Shown: one piece after another, positions 17,980-28,978 of the stretch
Layout: every line of letters starts with the position of its first letter
Numbering within the stretch: position 1 is the first letter of the stretch
From: Chryseobacterium sp. SORGH_AS_0447
Lineage (GTDB): Bacteria; Bacteroidota; Bacteroidia; Flavobacteriales; Weeksellaceae
Direction of reading: 5' to 3'
NCBI RefSeq assembly: GCF_030818695.1
Contig: NZ_JAUTAR010000001.1
Coordinates: forward strand, 4,310,395 to 4,374,394
DNA length: 64,000 nt
Notes under the pieces: model-generated
Told to the model about the DNA's origin: nothing
What the model saw: the letters and a program-made list of their open reading frames with translations, nothing else
Database searches by the model: none
Translations under genes and position numbers: made by a program

Positions 17980-18729
17980 ATGTCTCAAATTGCCATTAAT
18001 ACCTCACAAAATGTAAATATTAATTTCAACACAGCCAGTGTCGGAGACCGGATGATTGCATTTATTCTCGACCTTCTCATCCAGGTAGCTTATACCATTG
18101 CAATTTTTTACATTTTCTTCAATATTCTGGATTTGGGGTATCTGCTGAATGGCCTGGATCCCTGGTCTATAAGGGCTGTATATGTGATCCTTCTTTTTCC
18201 TACCTTCGTTTATCCTTTGGTGTTGGAAAACTTAATGGAAGGACAGACGCCGGGAAAAAAAATTATGAAGATTCGGGTGGTTAAAATCGACGGTTACCAA
18301 GCGGGATTCGGCGATTATATGATTCGCTGGATATTCCGGATTATTGACACCACATTTATGGGAGTGGTGGGATTGATCGCTATGATTGTATCCAAAAACA
18401 ACCAGCGGCTGGGTGATATTGCAGCCGGCACAGCAGTTATTTCATTGAAAAACAGCATTAATATTTCCCATACGATTCTGGAAAACATTAAAGAGGATTA
18501 TATTCCTACTTTCCCGCAGGTTATTGCCCTTAGCGACAATGATATGAGGATTATCAAAGACAATTATATAAAAGCCATCCGCGTAGACGACCGACAGATT
18601 ATCAGCAGGCTTTCCGACAAGATTAAAAGTATCCTGAAACTTGAAGTAGACCCTACTAAAATGACGGAAAGACAATTTATCGGAGTGGTGATTAAAGATT
18701 ATAATTATTATACCGGCAAGGACAGCTAG
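17980..18729 (+). CDS. RDD family membrane protein
   Basis: 249 residues from the ATG at 17980. The RDD domain (SVGDRMIAFILDLLIQ at about 21-36, PGKKIMKIRVVKIDG, IRWIFRIIDT) carries three membrane helices, followed by a soluble tail of about 90 residues. Longer in-frame starts further upstream run through the SpoIIM gene and are rejected. The head-to-head pairing of RDD with SpoIIM is conserved far outside Bacteroidetes; in Mycobacterium tuberculosis RDD, SpoIIM, DUF58, MoxR and DUF4350 genes also adjoin (Rv3691-Rv3695). RDD proteins are suspected transporters; the role here is unknown. Confidence 0.88.
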   Translation: MSQIAINTSQNVNINFNTASVGDRMIAFILDLLIQVAYTIAIFYIFFNILDLGYLLNGLDPWSIRAVYVILLFPTFVYPLVLENLMEGQTPGKKIMKIRVVKIDGYQAGFGDYMIRWIFRIIDTTFMGVVGLIAMIVSKNNQRLGDIAAGTAVISLKNSINISHTILENIKEDYIPTFPQVIALSDNDMRIIKDNYIKAIRVDDRQIISRLSDKIKSILKLEVDPTKMTERQFIGVVIKDYNYYTGKDS

Positions 18730-18927
18730 AAAGGAATGGTGAATTTTTTATCTTTTATAAAATTCCATTGATCAACATCATTTAAAAGCAATGTTATTCT
18801 TTAAAGGACCTGATAGTGTATTGTCGTATATAAAAATTGACAGCGAAGCTGATCCACAATTCACCATCGACTCTTCACCTTTAGCCATACGGTGTGGTTT
18901 TTGTACTTTTAAGACTAAAATTTCATT

Positions 18928-19218
18928 ATGCGATTCGAGAATAACAAATCAGGAAACGGTGGGGTAATTACGTTAAATAACGAAATTAAAGAAGTCGGAA
19001 GATTAACATATACTATTTTCCCGCAGGATCATAAACTGGTGATCTCATTTGTTCTGGTCCACCGGGAGTTTGAGGGCCGGGGAATGGGAAAATACCTGGT
19101 TGAGGAAGCGATTAAGTTTGCCAGAGAAAATAACTGGAAGGTGTATCCGCATTGTTCCTATGCAAGATCGGTGATGATGCGTATGCGTGATGTCGAGGAC
19201 GTATTTCTACAACGTTAA
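18928..19218 (+). CDS. GNAT-family N-acetyltransferase, YjdJ/NATD1-like
   Basis: 96-residue minimal GNAT domain. The acetyl-CoA loop is in VHREFEGRGMGKYLVEEAI (R-x-x-G-x-G pattern), followed by the WKVYPHCSYARSVM segment typical of the small YjdJ type. The acceptor is not known for this family. It ends 12 bp inside the convergent glycosyltransferase gene, so the two 3' ends overlap. Confidence 0.88.
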   Translation: MRFENNKSGNGGVITLNNEIKEVGRLTYTIFPQDHKLVISFVLVHREFEGRGMGKYLVEEAIKFARENNWKVYPHCSYARSVMMRMRDVEDVFLQR

Positions 19219-20178
19219 AACTTCATTGACCAAGATCTCTTCAATGTCATTTGGATAATCTACTCTGAGATGCTGATCAGAAGCGACCCAACTTCGGATT
19301 TCTTCCACTTTCAGAATCTTGGAATTCGGAATTCCCATTTTATCAAGAGCGCAGGCATTACATTCCTGTTCATATTGATTGTGAATCGGGATGACAAATA
19401 ATTTTTTATCCATGAAAAGAGCTTCTGCAGGGCTTTCGAAACCGGCATTACAGAGAATTCCCTCACAACTTTCAAAAGCTTTTAAATATTGAATTTCGTC
19501 AATCGGGAAGATTTCAACGTTTTTCTCTTTAAACTGAAGTCTCGAATATTTAGAAAATACCTTCCATTCTACCGGAATTTGTTTTAGTACCTTCGTAATA
19601 TTTTCATCTGAAAAACTGGGAAGATATACCAGATAGAAGCCTTTCTTTTCCGGATGAAGATTTCTGATTTTTTGACGGATAACCGGCTTTTTGATTTGTG
19701 GATGATAATTCTCAAAATGAAAACCGATTCTTTTCTTACTGGGAACATAATATTTTAGAACTAATTCTCCAAAAAAGTCTTTCTTGTCAGGCTTGGGTGT
19801 TTCTTTAAATAACATCGAAGCCTGATGACTCAGTTCGATCATCGGAATGTTTTTTAGTTTGCATGCCCAGCCGGTTAAAGGTTCATAATCATTGATAATT
19901 AAATCATATTTCGAAAGATCGATTTCCTGAATATTACGAGCCGCTTCCAAAAATTTATTATCCGTAAACGTTTTGCGGTAGGATAAACCGCCTGTTTTGT
20001 TATAAAGCAGAGAAATACCTTTATATTGGAAATTAACGTCAAAATCAGCTTTTAACTGCGACTGGTGCCCGCTAATGAGGGTATCTACTGCTGCATATTT
20101 TTTTAAGATCGGAACGATTTCCTGTGCACGAGCGACATGCCCGTTACCGGTTCCTTGGAAAGCATATAGGATTTTCAT
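19207..20178 (-). CDS. Glycosyltransferase, GT28/MurG-like fold
   Basis: 323 residues with a GT-B layout. N-terminal LYAFQGTGNGHVARAQEIVPIL resembles the acceptor-domain glycine loop of MurG-type enzymes; the C-terminal donor site includes SCEGILCNAGFESPAEALFMDKKLFVIPIHNQYEQ, equivalent to the G-G-x-x-E region. It overlaps the LpxH-like phosphatase gene by 4 bp, suggesting a joint role in lipid or lipid-A-related envelope glycan synthesis (inference). No membrane segment. Donor and acceptor unknown. Confidence 0.82.
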   Translation of the reverse strand: MKILYAFQGTGNGHVARAQEIVPILKKYAAVDTLISGHQSQLKADFDVNFQYKGISLLYNKTGGLSYRKTFTDNKFLEAARNIQEIDLSKYDLIINDYEPLTGWACKLKNIPMIELSHQASMLFKETPKPDKKDFFGELVLKYYVPSKKRIGFHFENYHPQIKKPVIRQKIRNLHPEKKGFYLVYLPSFSDENITKVLKQIPVEWKVFSKYSRLQFKEKNVEIFPIDEIQYLKAFESCEGILCNAGFESPAEALFMDKKLFVIPIHNQYEQECNACALDKMGIPNSKILKVEEIRSWVASDQHLRVDYPNDIEEILVNEVLTL

Positions 20179-21002
20179 GTTGTGAAATTGGTTACAATTT
20201 TTAGAAGGTCAGTATGGTCTATGTCCTGAATTTCTTCAGCTCCATCGTCTTTTAGCAGATGTTTGTGATCCTCATAATAAAAAATCTTCCATTCATTTTC
20301 ATTGTATTCCAGTGCCGATAGATTTTCGATCCAGTCTCCGGAATTCATATAGATACACGAACCTTTCTTATTAACAACTTCCCGAATTTGCGGCTGATGA
20401 ATATGGCCGCAAATTACATAATCATAATGATTGTCGATAGCCAGTTCAGAAGCAGTCAGCTCGAAATCTCCGATATATTTCACCGCTTTTTTCACGTTAT
20501 TCTTGATCTTTTTCGAAAAGGAATATTTTTCTTTACCCATCTTTTCTAAACACCAGTTAACAATATTGTTGATAACGATAAGCAGATCATATCCTTTACC
20601 GCCTAGCTTAGCAATCCATTTCGAATGCTGTACAGAAGCGTCAAAGACATCACCATGGAAGATCCATGTTTTTTTATCGTTAATGTTAAGACAGATTTTA
20701 TTGCAGACTTTCAGCTTACCCAGTTCGAAGTCGGTAAACTTCCGGAACATTTCGTCGTGATTTCCGGTGATGTAGAATACATCGGTATTTTTTGTAGCCA
20801 AAGAAAGGATCTTTTTGATCACTTTCAGGTGAGGCTTAGGGAAGTAAGACTTTTTAAACTGCCAGATATCGATGATATCACCGTTCAGTACCAAAGTTTT
20901 AGGCTGAACAGAATTGAGATACCTCAGCAATTCTTTAGCCTTACATCCATAAGTTCCCAAATGAACATCCGATATAACAACCAATTCAACGTTTCTTTTC
21001 AT
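20175..21002 (-). CDS. UDP-2,3-diacylglucosamine diphosphatase-like metallophosphoesterase
   Basis: 275 residues from the second ATG (21002), which gives the usual MKRNVELVVISDVHLG start; the ATG at 21014 adds four residues. Calcineurin-type metal motifs DVHLGTYG, NGDIIDIW, GNHDE and GHIHQP are all present. LpxH-like members hydrolyse UDP-diacylglucosamine in lipid A synthesis, but flavobacterial paralogues of this size act on uncertain substrates. Coupled by a 4-bp overlap to the glycosyltransferase. Cytoplasmic or membrane-peripheral. Confidence 0.85.
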   Translation of the reverse strand: MKRNVELVVISDVHLGTYGCKAKELLRYLNSVQPKTLVLNGDIIDIWQFKKSYFPKPHLKVIKKILSLATKNTDVFYITGNHDEMFRKFTDFELGKLKVCNKICLNINDKKTWIFHGDVFDASVQHSKWIAKLGGKGYDLLIVINNIVNWCLEKMGKEKYSFSKKIKNNVKKAVKYIGDFELTASELAIDNHYDYVICGHIHQPQIREVVNKKGSCIYMNSGDWIENLSALEYNENEWKIFYYEDHKHLLKDDGAEEIQDIDHTDLLKIVTNFTT

Positions 21003-21059
21003 AGTTTTATGCAAAGAAACTATTTGAAAATTAACTGTATATGAATGCTATATTATTTT

Positions 21060-21800
21060 TTATAACGTTTCCATCAACTCTTCAGTGACTTCCATGTTGT
21101 GATATACGTTCTGAACGTCATCATCGTCTTCAAAACGCTCCAGCATTTTCATATTTGCTTTGAACTGTTCTTCATTTACTTCTTTGGTGTTATTAGGAAT
21201 TCTCTGAAGTTCCGCGCTTTTAGCCTCAATTCCAAGTTCATCCAACTTATGGGATAATGAACCAAAATCTTCAAAAGCTGTAGTGATCATTACTTCCTCT
21301 TCATCTTTTTCCACATCTTCTGCACCACCGTCGATCATTTCCATTTCGAAATCATCCCAATCCATTTTAATCTGTGCTAAGTCGATTGTAAAAATTCCTT
21401 TTCTATCGAAGATGAAAGCAAGTTCACCATTTTTACCCAGGTTACCGTCAAACTTATTAAAAACAGCTCTTACATTGGCTACGGTTCTTGTGGTATTGTT
21501 GGTCGTGCACTCGATGAAAAAAGCAACTCCGCCCTGGCCATATCCTTCGTAAGTAATTTCCTCATAATTTTCAGCATCTGCGCCACTCGCCTTTTTAATA
21601 GCTCTTTCTACGTTATCTTTTGGCATATTGGCCCCCTTGGCATTCTGGATACATCTTCGCAATGCAGGATTCGATTCCGGATCCGCTCCGCCTGCTTTTA
21701 CAGCTAATGCGATGTCTTTACCTATTTTGGAGAAAGTTTTGGCCATCTTATCCCATCTGGCCATTTTAGAAGCTTTTCTATATTCAAATGCTCTTCCCAT
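21060..21800 (-). CDS. YebC/PmpR family protein (transcription/translation factor)
   Basis: 246 residues starting MGRAFEYRKASKMARWDKMAKTF, the flavobacterial form of the YebC N-terminus, with ALRRCIQNAKGANMPKDNVERAIKKA, EITYEGYGQGGVAFFIECTTNN and the C-terminal acidic FEDDDDVQNVYHN. Family members have been described as DNA-binding regulators and, more recently, as factors that relieve ribosome stalling at proline runs. Monocistronic, lying just after the OmpA terminator. Confidence 0.93.
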   Translation of the reverse strand: MGRAFEYRKASKMARWDKMAKTFSKIGKDIALAVKAGGADPESNPALRRCIQNAKGANMPKDNVERAIKKASGADAENYEEITYEGYGQGGVAFFIECTTNNTTRTVANVRAVFNKFDGNLGKNGELAFIFDRKGIFTIDLAQIKMDWDDFEMEMIDGGAEDVEKDEEEVMITTAFEDFGSLSHKLDELGIEAKSAELQRIPNNTKEVNEEQFKANMKMLERFEDDDDVQNVYHNMEVTEELMETL

Positions 21801-21840
21801 TTTTATTTTTAATTTTCAACAAAATTAATTAAAAGTCAAC

Positions 21841-21875
21841 GAAAAAAAAATACCCCCAGAACACTGGAGGTATTT
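21841..21875 (-). terminator. Intrinsic terminator of the ompA-like gene
   Basis: 12-nt stem with one mismatch (AAATACCTCCAG/CTGGGGGTATTT on the minus strand) and a 4-nt loop, followed by nine U residues. Confidence 0.92.
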
Positions 21876-21893
21876 ATATTTAGAAAACTTTAA

Positions 21894-23379
21894 TTATTTT
21901 CTTCTTTTAGCAGCAGCTTTTTTCTTAGCTGGAGCTTTTTTAACTTTTACCGGAGTCGGATCTTCGTAATCTCTTTTCTTAAGAGCTTCCCACTGAGCCG
22001 CATCTTCGATAGCTGTTACTACCACTTTTCTGTCTACTTGTCTTTCAGCATCAGTAGCTGTAGCTGGTACAGTAGCTTTCGCTTTACCAACACCGATAGA
22101 TTTAAGAGCGTTAGCATCTACAACCTCTAGCATCTAAAGCAGCAACTACCGCAGCAGCTCTTTCTCTAGATAATTTCAAGTTGTAAGCTTCAGAACCTTT
22201 AGCATCGGTTCTACCTTCTAATAGGTAGTTACCTCCGTCTTTTTTGATCAATTCTGCTGCATTATCAAGAGCTGCTTTAGATTCAGCTTTGATTGTAGCT
22301 TTGTTGAAATCGAAGAATACACTTCCGAATTGTTGTTCTAATTCAATAGCAGTTTGCTTTTTAGGCTTAGGACATCCGTTGTATTCTGGAAGACCTGGAA
22401 CTGTAGGACAAGCATCATCTTTATCTAGGATACCATCTCCATCAGTATCTGGCCAAGGACAACCATTGTTTTCAGCTGGACCTGCAACTGTAGGACAAGC
22501 ATCATCTTTATCGATTACACCGTCACCGTCAGTATCTGGCCAAGGGCATCCGTTGTTTTCAACTGGACCTGCCACGTCTGGACATTGATCATCTTTATCT
22601 GGAACACCATCACCGTCAGTATCAGGACATCCCTGGAATTCTGGTAAACCTGGTGTATCTGGACATAAATCGTCTTTATCTAAGATACCATCTTTATCTC
22701 TATCTCTGTTTCCGAATCTGAAGTTAAGAGATGCGGAAGCTTGCCAGAAATTAGCAACGTTTGATTTGTCACCTGGAGTTGATACGTAATCTCCTTGTAC
22801 ACCTAAACCGAAGTTTTTAGTTAACCAGAAGTTAACACCAGCACCAGCAGCAACCGTAAAGAAATTAGCTTTACCATTTTCGTTACCGTTCTCACCGTTG
22901 CTCACCATTACACCGTTAGCATCCATTCTTGGGAATGTTAACGAAGTATAATCGTGTCTTAGGTAGTTAGCACCAACTCTTAAATATGGATCGAACCAAG
23001 ATTCTTCATTCCAGATAAGCCCTGCAGCTTTAGCCTGGAAACCAAGACCTGTCATTAACATGAATTCTTTACCCATATTGAATCTCTTGTTCTCCACGTT
23101 ACCAACGGTAGTTTGCCAGTCGATAACCAAACCTTTACCGATGTTCCTAGCTACGGTAAGTTTTGACAATGGAGGTGTAATAGAGAAATTGTTCACATTG
23201 AACATTGTTTTTGTCAAGTTTCTAGCAGAGAATGTATTACTGAAATTACTTCCCTGTGCAAGGTGATTTTCCGCGTGAGCACCAACTCCGATCAACCACG
23301 GATTGTTGGTAGTCTGAGCGAACACAGTAGAAGCAACAGTAAGTGCCAATGCTGAAATTCCTAATTTTAGATTTTTCAT
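21894..23379 (-). pseudogene. OmpA-family outer membrane protein with TSP3 repeats, frameshifted near its C-terminus
   Basis: Signal peptide (MKNLKLGISALALTVASTVFA), an eight-strand-type beta-barrel to about residue 230, thrombospondin type 3 calcium-binding repeats (DTDGDGVPDKDDQCPD and three more, about 232-340), then an OmpA peptidoglycan-binding domain (FDFNKATIKAESK, EGRTDAKGSEAYNLKLS). The first frame stops at 22111 after ALDARGCRC. The expected continuation VDANALKSIGVGKAKATVP is in the next frame and runs to 21894, ending in a Lys/Ala-rich tail. The span is 1486 nt, one more than 495 codons, so a single extra base at 22122-22123 (ACAACC for ACACC) explains it. Either a sequencing error or a real lesion. 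Confidence 0.9.
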
Positions 23380-23408
23380 AGAATTAAATGATTAAATAAT
23401 TGATAATG

Positions 23409-23439
23409 CAAAATAAATATAATTTTTCTTTATATACAA
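23409..23439 (-). promoter_or_regulatory. Promoter of the ompA-like gene
   Basis: On the minus strand TTTG with its TTG at 23439-23437, 20 nt, then TTATTTTG (23416-23409), one mismatch to TAnnTTTG. The leader would be about 25-30 nt. Confidence 0.55.
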
Positions 23440-23456
23440 AGTTTTTACGCTGATTT

Positions 23457-23915
23457 TTAACTTTTCTTTAATATTCTGTCGAGGTTTCGTTTATTTTCTC
23501 TATCTTTTATGCTTTCCCTTTTATCAAAGAGTTTTTTCCCTCTACCAAGCGCAATCAGGACCTTTGCTTTACCCCTGTCATTGATATATAATTTTAAAGG
23601 TATGATCGTGTTGCCTGCATCCTTTAACTTTTTTTCAAGTTTTTGTAATTCTTTTTTGTGCAAGAGCAATTTCCGTTCCCTTTTTGTTTTATGATTATAA
23701 AAAGTTCCCAATTTATATTCATCAATCATCATGTTAATAATGTATAATTCCCCATCAATAAACTGACAGAATGATTCTGCAATGGATGCTTTTGAAGAAC
23801 GCAAAGATTTGATTTCCGTACCTGTTAAAACCATTCCCGCTTCAAATTCTTCAAGAATTTCGTATTCAAAACGGGCTCTCCTGTTGAGTATATTTACTGT
23901 TTTTTCAATCTTCAT
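23457..23915 (-). CDS. smpB: SsrA-binding protein SmpB
   Basis: 152 residues from the ATG at 23915 (MKIEKTVNILNRRARFEYE), the normal SmpB start; an ATG eight codons upstream is less likely. SmpB carries tmRNA to stalled ribosomes for trans-translation. Family motifs LTGTEIKSLRSSKASIAESF, GTFYNHKTKRERKLLLHKKE and LYINDRGKAKVLIALGRGKKLFDKR are intact, and the basic C-terminal tail ends RILKKS. No ssrA gene is seen nearby. Confidence 0.96.
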   Translation of the reverse strand: MKIEKTVNILNRRARFEYEILEEFEAGMVLTGTEIKSLRSSKASIAESFCQFIDGELYIINMMIDEYKLGTFYNHKTKRERKLLLHKKELQKLEKKLKDAGNTIIPLKLYINDRGKAKVLIALGRGKKLFDKRESIKDRENKRNLDRILKKS

Positions 23916-24033
23916 TTTAATTTGTTGTATTAGGATCAATGCAGAAGGATTGCATTTCCGGCAAATCGGTCAAAGACTTCTCACCATCCTGTTATTTATC
24001 TTATGGAATATATAAAAAATATCCCATATTTAA

Positions 24034-25728
<1,695 letters not shown>

Positions 25729-25749
25729 AATACATTACCTAGAATTTTA

Positions 25750-25778
25750 AAAGCGTTTCATTCCGAAACGCTTTTTTA
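25750..25778 (+). terminator. Intrinsic terminator after the ABC-F gene
   Basis: 10-bp stem AAAGCGTTTC/GAAACGCTTT, 5-nt loop, T-run. Confidence 0.92.
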
Positions 25779-25807
25779 TTTATACATTAGGGTAAATATC
25801 TGATCTC

Positions 25808-27181
25808 ATGAAAAAAATATATTCACTCATTATACTGTTGCTCTTTCTTTCTGTTCAGGGGCAAACGAACGATCCGCGGTACCAGCCGAAACCTTACGTA
25901 GAAATTACCCATCCCGAGTGGACAAAAAATGCGACTATTTATGAGGTCAATATTCGGCAATACACTCCTGAAGGGACTTTTAAGGCATTTGAAAAACATT
26001 TGCCACGGCTGAAAAAAATGGGTGTGGACATTGTCTGGCTCATGCCGATTCACCCAATCGGGCAACTTCACAGAAAAGGTAACCTCGGAAGCTATTATTC
26101 CGTGAAAGATTTTAAGGGAATCAATCCTGATTTCGGATCTTTAGCAGATTTTAAAAGTCTGGTTAACAAAATCCACGGCATGGGAATGCATGTGATCATC
26201 GACTGGGTAGGAAACCATTCGGCGTGGGACAATCCTTTGACAAAGCAGCATCCGGACTGGTACACCAAAACCCGGGAAGGGAAATTTCAGTCGACGCCGT
26301 GGTACGATTGGGATGATGTAATTGATTTTGATTATAACAAACCGGCTTTTAGGGAATACATGACCGGTGCGCTTAAATATTGGGTTTCTGAAACAGATAT
26401 TGATGGATACCGGTGTGATGTAGCCGGCTTTATCCCGGTGGATTTCTGGGAAAATGCAAGAGCGGAACTGGACCGTATAAAACCGGTATTCATGCTCGCT
26501 GAATGGGAATCCCGGGATCTTTATAAAAAATCGTTTGATATGACATATTCCTGGACTCTCTGGGACAAACTGAAGCAGGCGACTATCGAGAAGAAAGGAG
26601 CACCGGCGCTGTTTGAATATATGGCTCATGATGTCAACAGCTTTCCGTTTGATTCTTACCGGATGACCTTTACCGACAACCATGATAAAAATTCCTGGGA
26701 AGGAAACCAGTTTTCCAATTTTGGGAACGGGCTGGAGGCAGCAATGGTTTTATGCAGTACCGTAAACGGAATGCCTTTGGTATACAGTGGCCAGGAAGCC
26801 GGACTGAACAGAAGCCTTGCCTTTTTCGAAAAAGATCCGATTCAATGGAAAGACCATAAGTTTTACCCGATGTATGAAAAGCTGTTCCGTCTTAAGCATA
26901 ACAATCAGGCGTTATGGAATGGAAAATGGGGCGGTGAAATGGAAAGAATTACCAATGACACCATGCAGTGGATCCTGTCATTTTACCGTGAGAAAAACGG
27001 CGATGCCGTACTTACCGTTATCAATTTTTCCGATCAGGAAACTGACGTGAAGCTGGATACTAAATACATTAAAAACCGTTATACAGAACTGTTTTCAGAA
27101 CAGCCTCTCGTAATTTCCGAAGACAAAACTCCCCTGAAACTCAAAGCCTGGGACTATAAGGTTTTTGTAAAAGATAAATAA
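25808..27181 (+). CDS. Alpha-amylase family glycosidase (GH13), secreted
   Basis: 457 residues with a signal peptide (MKKIYSLIILLLFLSVQG). The four GH13 regions are clear: DWVGNH 132-137, GYRCDVAG 200-207 with nucleophile D204, AEWE with acid E232, and FTDNHD 288-293 with D293. A C-terminal beta domain follows (VINFSDQETDVKLD). It should cleave alpha-1,4-glucan or maltodextrin in the periplasm. No sus-type transporter lies beside it. Separated from recJ by 66 bp containing a -7 element. Confidence 0.9.
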   Translation: MKKIYSLIILLLFLSVQGQTNDPRYQPKPYVEITHPEWTKNATIYEVNIRQYTPEGTFKAFEKHLPRLKKMGVDIVWLMPIHPIGQLHRKGNLGSYYSVKDFKGINPDFGSLADFKSLVNKIHGMGMHVIIDWVGNHSAWDNPLTKQHPDWYTKTREGKFQSTPWYDWDDVIDFDYNKPAFREYMTGALKYWVSETDIDGYRCDVAGFIPVDFWENARAELDRIKPVFMLAEWESRDLYKKSFDMTYSWTLWDKLKQATIEKKGAPALFEYMAHDVNSFPFDSYRMTFTDNHDKNSWEGNQFSNFGNGLEAAMVLCSTVNGMPLVYSGQEAGLNRSLAFFEKDPIQWKDHKFYPMYEKLFRLKHNNQALWNGKWGGEMERITNDTMQWILSFYREKNGDAVLTVINFSDQETDVKLDTKYIKNRYTELFSEQPLVISEDKTPLKLKAWDYKVFVKDK

Positions 27182-27235
27182 ATTTAATCCCGCCAGGCGG
27201 TCAGAATTTTGCGCAGTTTCTAAAAAAATTTTCCC

Positions 27236-27243
27236 TATTTTTG
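27236..27243 (+). promoter_or_regulatory. -7 element of the recJ operon, four bases before the ATG
   Basis: TATTTTTG matches TAnnTTTG fully; the only TTG upstream (27209-27211) is 24 nt away, slightly long. The 3' end of the element is 4 nt from the recJ ATG, so the transcript may start at or just inside the start codon. Confidence 0.4.
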
Positions 27244-27247
27244 TGAA

Positions 27248-28960
27248 ATGAGTCAAAAATGGATTTACAAGCCCGAACCCGATGAAGAAATTGTGGATGG
27301 ATTAAGTTCGTCTCTTGGTTTTGGAACTTTTGAATCTAAACTCCTCGTTTTGAGAGGAATTGACAATTATCAAAAGGCCAGAGAATTTTTCAAACCGAAT
27401 CTTACCGACATCCACAGCCCATTTTTAATGGCCGATATGCAGAAAGCGGTAGAGCGTATTGCCACAGCGATTGAAAACGGAGAAAAAATACTGGTTTACG
27501 GAGATTACGATGTGGATGGCACTACTGCCGTTGCACTGATGTACCTGTACCTCAGCAAAATTGTTCAGAAAAAATATTTAGATTTTTATATTCCCGACAG
27601 AAATTCCGAAGGCTATGGAATTTCTACCGAAGGTATTGATTTTGCCAAAGAAAATGGCTTCTCTCTGATTATCGCATTGGACTGCGGAATTAAGGCGCTT
27701 GATATGATAAGTTATGCCCAGAGTCTGGGCATCGATTTTATTATCTGCGATCACCACTTACCCGGTGAGGAAATACCGAATGCGGTTGCCGTACTGGATC
27801 CGAAAAGAAGCGATTGCCGCTATCCTTTTAAAGAACTTTCTGGATGTGGCGTCGGCTTTAAACTATGCCAGGGACTAAATACCATTTATAAACTTCCGGA
27901 AGCGGAATTGTTTGAATTAACCGATCTTCTCGCCATTTCCATTGCTGCCGATATTGTATCGATGACCGGTGAAAACAGGGTTTTGGCTAAAATGGGACTG
28001 AAAACACTCCGTAAAACGAGAAATTTAGGTCTGCGTTTACTGATCCCGGAAGACAAACTTTCTCATTTTGAAATTTCAAATATTGTTTTTGAAATTGCTC
28101 CTAAAATTAATGCCGCCGGAAGGATATCCCACGGGAAAGCTGCGGTTGAGCTTATGGTTTCCGATAATCTGAAGCATGCGCATCAGATCGTTAACGACAT
28201 TATGAATCTTAATGACGAAAGGCGGGAACTGGATATGAACTCTACCCTTTCAGCTTTGAACCAGGTTATTGAATCCCAGCAGGAAACCAAATACACCACG
28301 ATCGTTTATCATCCGGAATGGAACAAAGGCGTTATCGGGATCGTAGCCTCCAGGCTGATCGAAACCTACTATAAACCGACCTTGGTCTTCACGGACGGAA
28401 ATAACGGGGAAATGGTGGCCTCGGCACGATCTGTTTCCGATTTCGACGTTCACGAGGCGTTGGATATGTGTTCGGAATACTTTTTAAAATTCGGGGGACA
28501 TCACGCAGCAGCAGGACTTTCGATGGAGAAAGCGAAATTTGATGCTTTTAAAGAAAAATTCGAAAGAGTAGTTTCTGAAAAAATAAAAGATCATCAGAAA
28601 GAGCCATCCATTACCATTGATTCCGAAATCCAGATCGACGAAATCAACCGGGAATTTATTAATTTCCACCGGAAGCTTGCCCCTTTCGGTCCGCATAACA
28701 TGAAGCCGATCCTGACGTTAACCAATCAAAAAGTTTCAGGTTACATTAAAACGATGGGAAAAGATAACAATCACCTTAAATTTTATATCCGACAGGAATC
28801 TACCGGTAGAAATATCGAATGTGTAGGCTTTAAGCTGGGGCAGTTTGCCGATGATTTCAGGAATAAATATTTCGATCTGGCATTCACGCTGGAAGAAAAC
28901 CACTGGAAAGGCAATGTAACGCATTACTTGAATATCAAAGATGTGAAATTCAGGGATTAA
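27248..28960 (+). CDS. recJ: Single-stranded-DNA-specific exonuclease RecJ
   Basis: 570 residues. 5'-3' exonuclease of recombination and mismatch repair. DHH phosphoesterase motifs YGDYDVDGT (84-92), DCGIKA and DHH (168-170) are intact, the DHHA1 GGHHAAAG motif is at about 417-424, and the C-terminal RecJ OB domain is present. The start MSQKWIYKPEPDEE fits the family. First gene of a unit with nadD (18-bp gap), an unknown gene and DUF3817. Confidence 0.96.
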   Translation: MSQKWIYKPEPDEEIVDGLSSSLGFGTFESKLLVLRGIDNYQKAREFFKPNLTDIHSPFLMADMQKAVERIATAIENGEKILVYGDYDVDGTTAVALMYLYLSKIVQKKYLDFYIPDRNSEGYGISTEGIDFAKENGFSLIIALDCGIKALDMISYAQSLGIDFIICDHHLPGEEIPNAVAVLDPKRSDCRYPFKELSGCGVGFKLCQGLNTIYKLPEAELFELTDLLAISIAADIVSMTGENRVLAKMGLKTLRKTRNLGLRLLIPEDKLSHFEISNIVFEIAPKINAAGRISHGKAAVELMVSDNLKHAHQIVNDIMNLNDERRELDMNSTLSALNQVIESQQETKYTTIVYHPEWNKGVIGIVASRLIETYYKPTLVFTDGNNGEMVASARSVSDFDVHEALDMCSEYFLKFGGHHAAAGLSMEKAKFDAFKEKFERVVSEKIKDHQKEPSITIDSEIQIDEINREFINFHRKLAPFGPHNMKPILTLTNQKVSGYIKTMGKDNNHLKFYIRQESTGRNIECVGFKLGQFADDFRNKYFDLAFTLEENHWKGNVTHYLNIKDVKFRD

Positions 28961-28978
28961 TCCTGCAATCTATTAGCA

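Noticed and set aside
22100..22140. Programmed frameshift in the OmpA gene
   Set aside because: No slippery heptamer or downstream stem is present at the junction; a one-base error or mutation is simpler.
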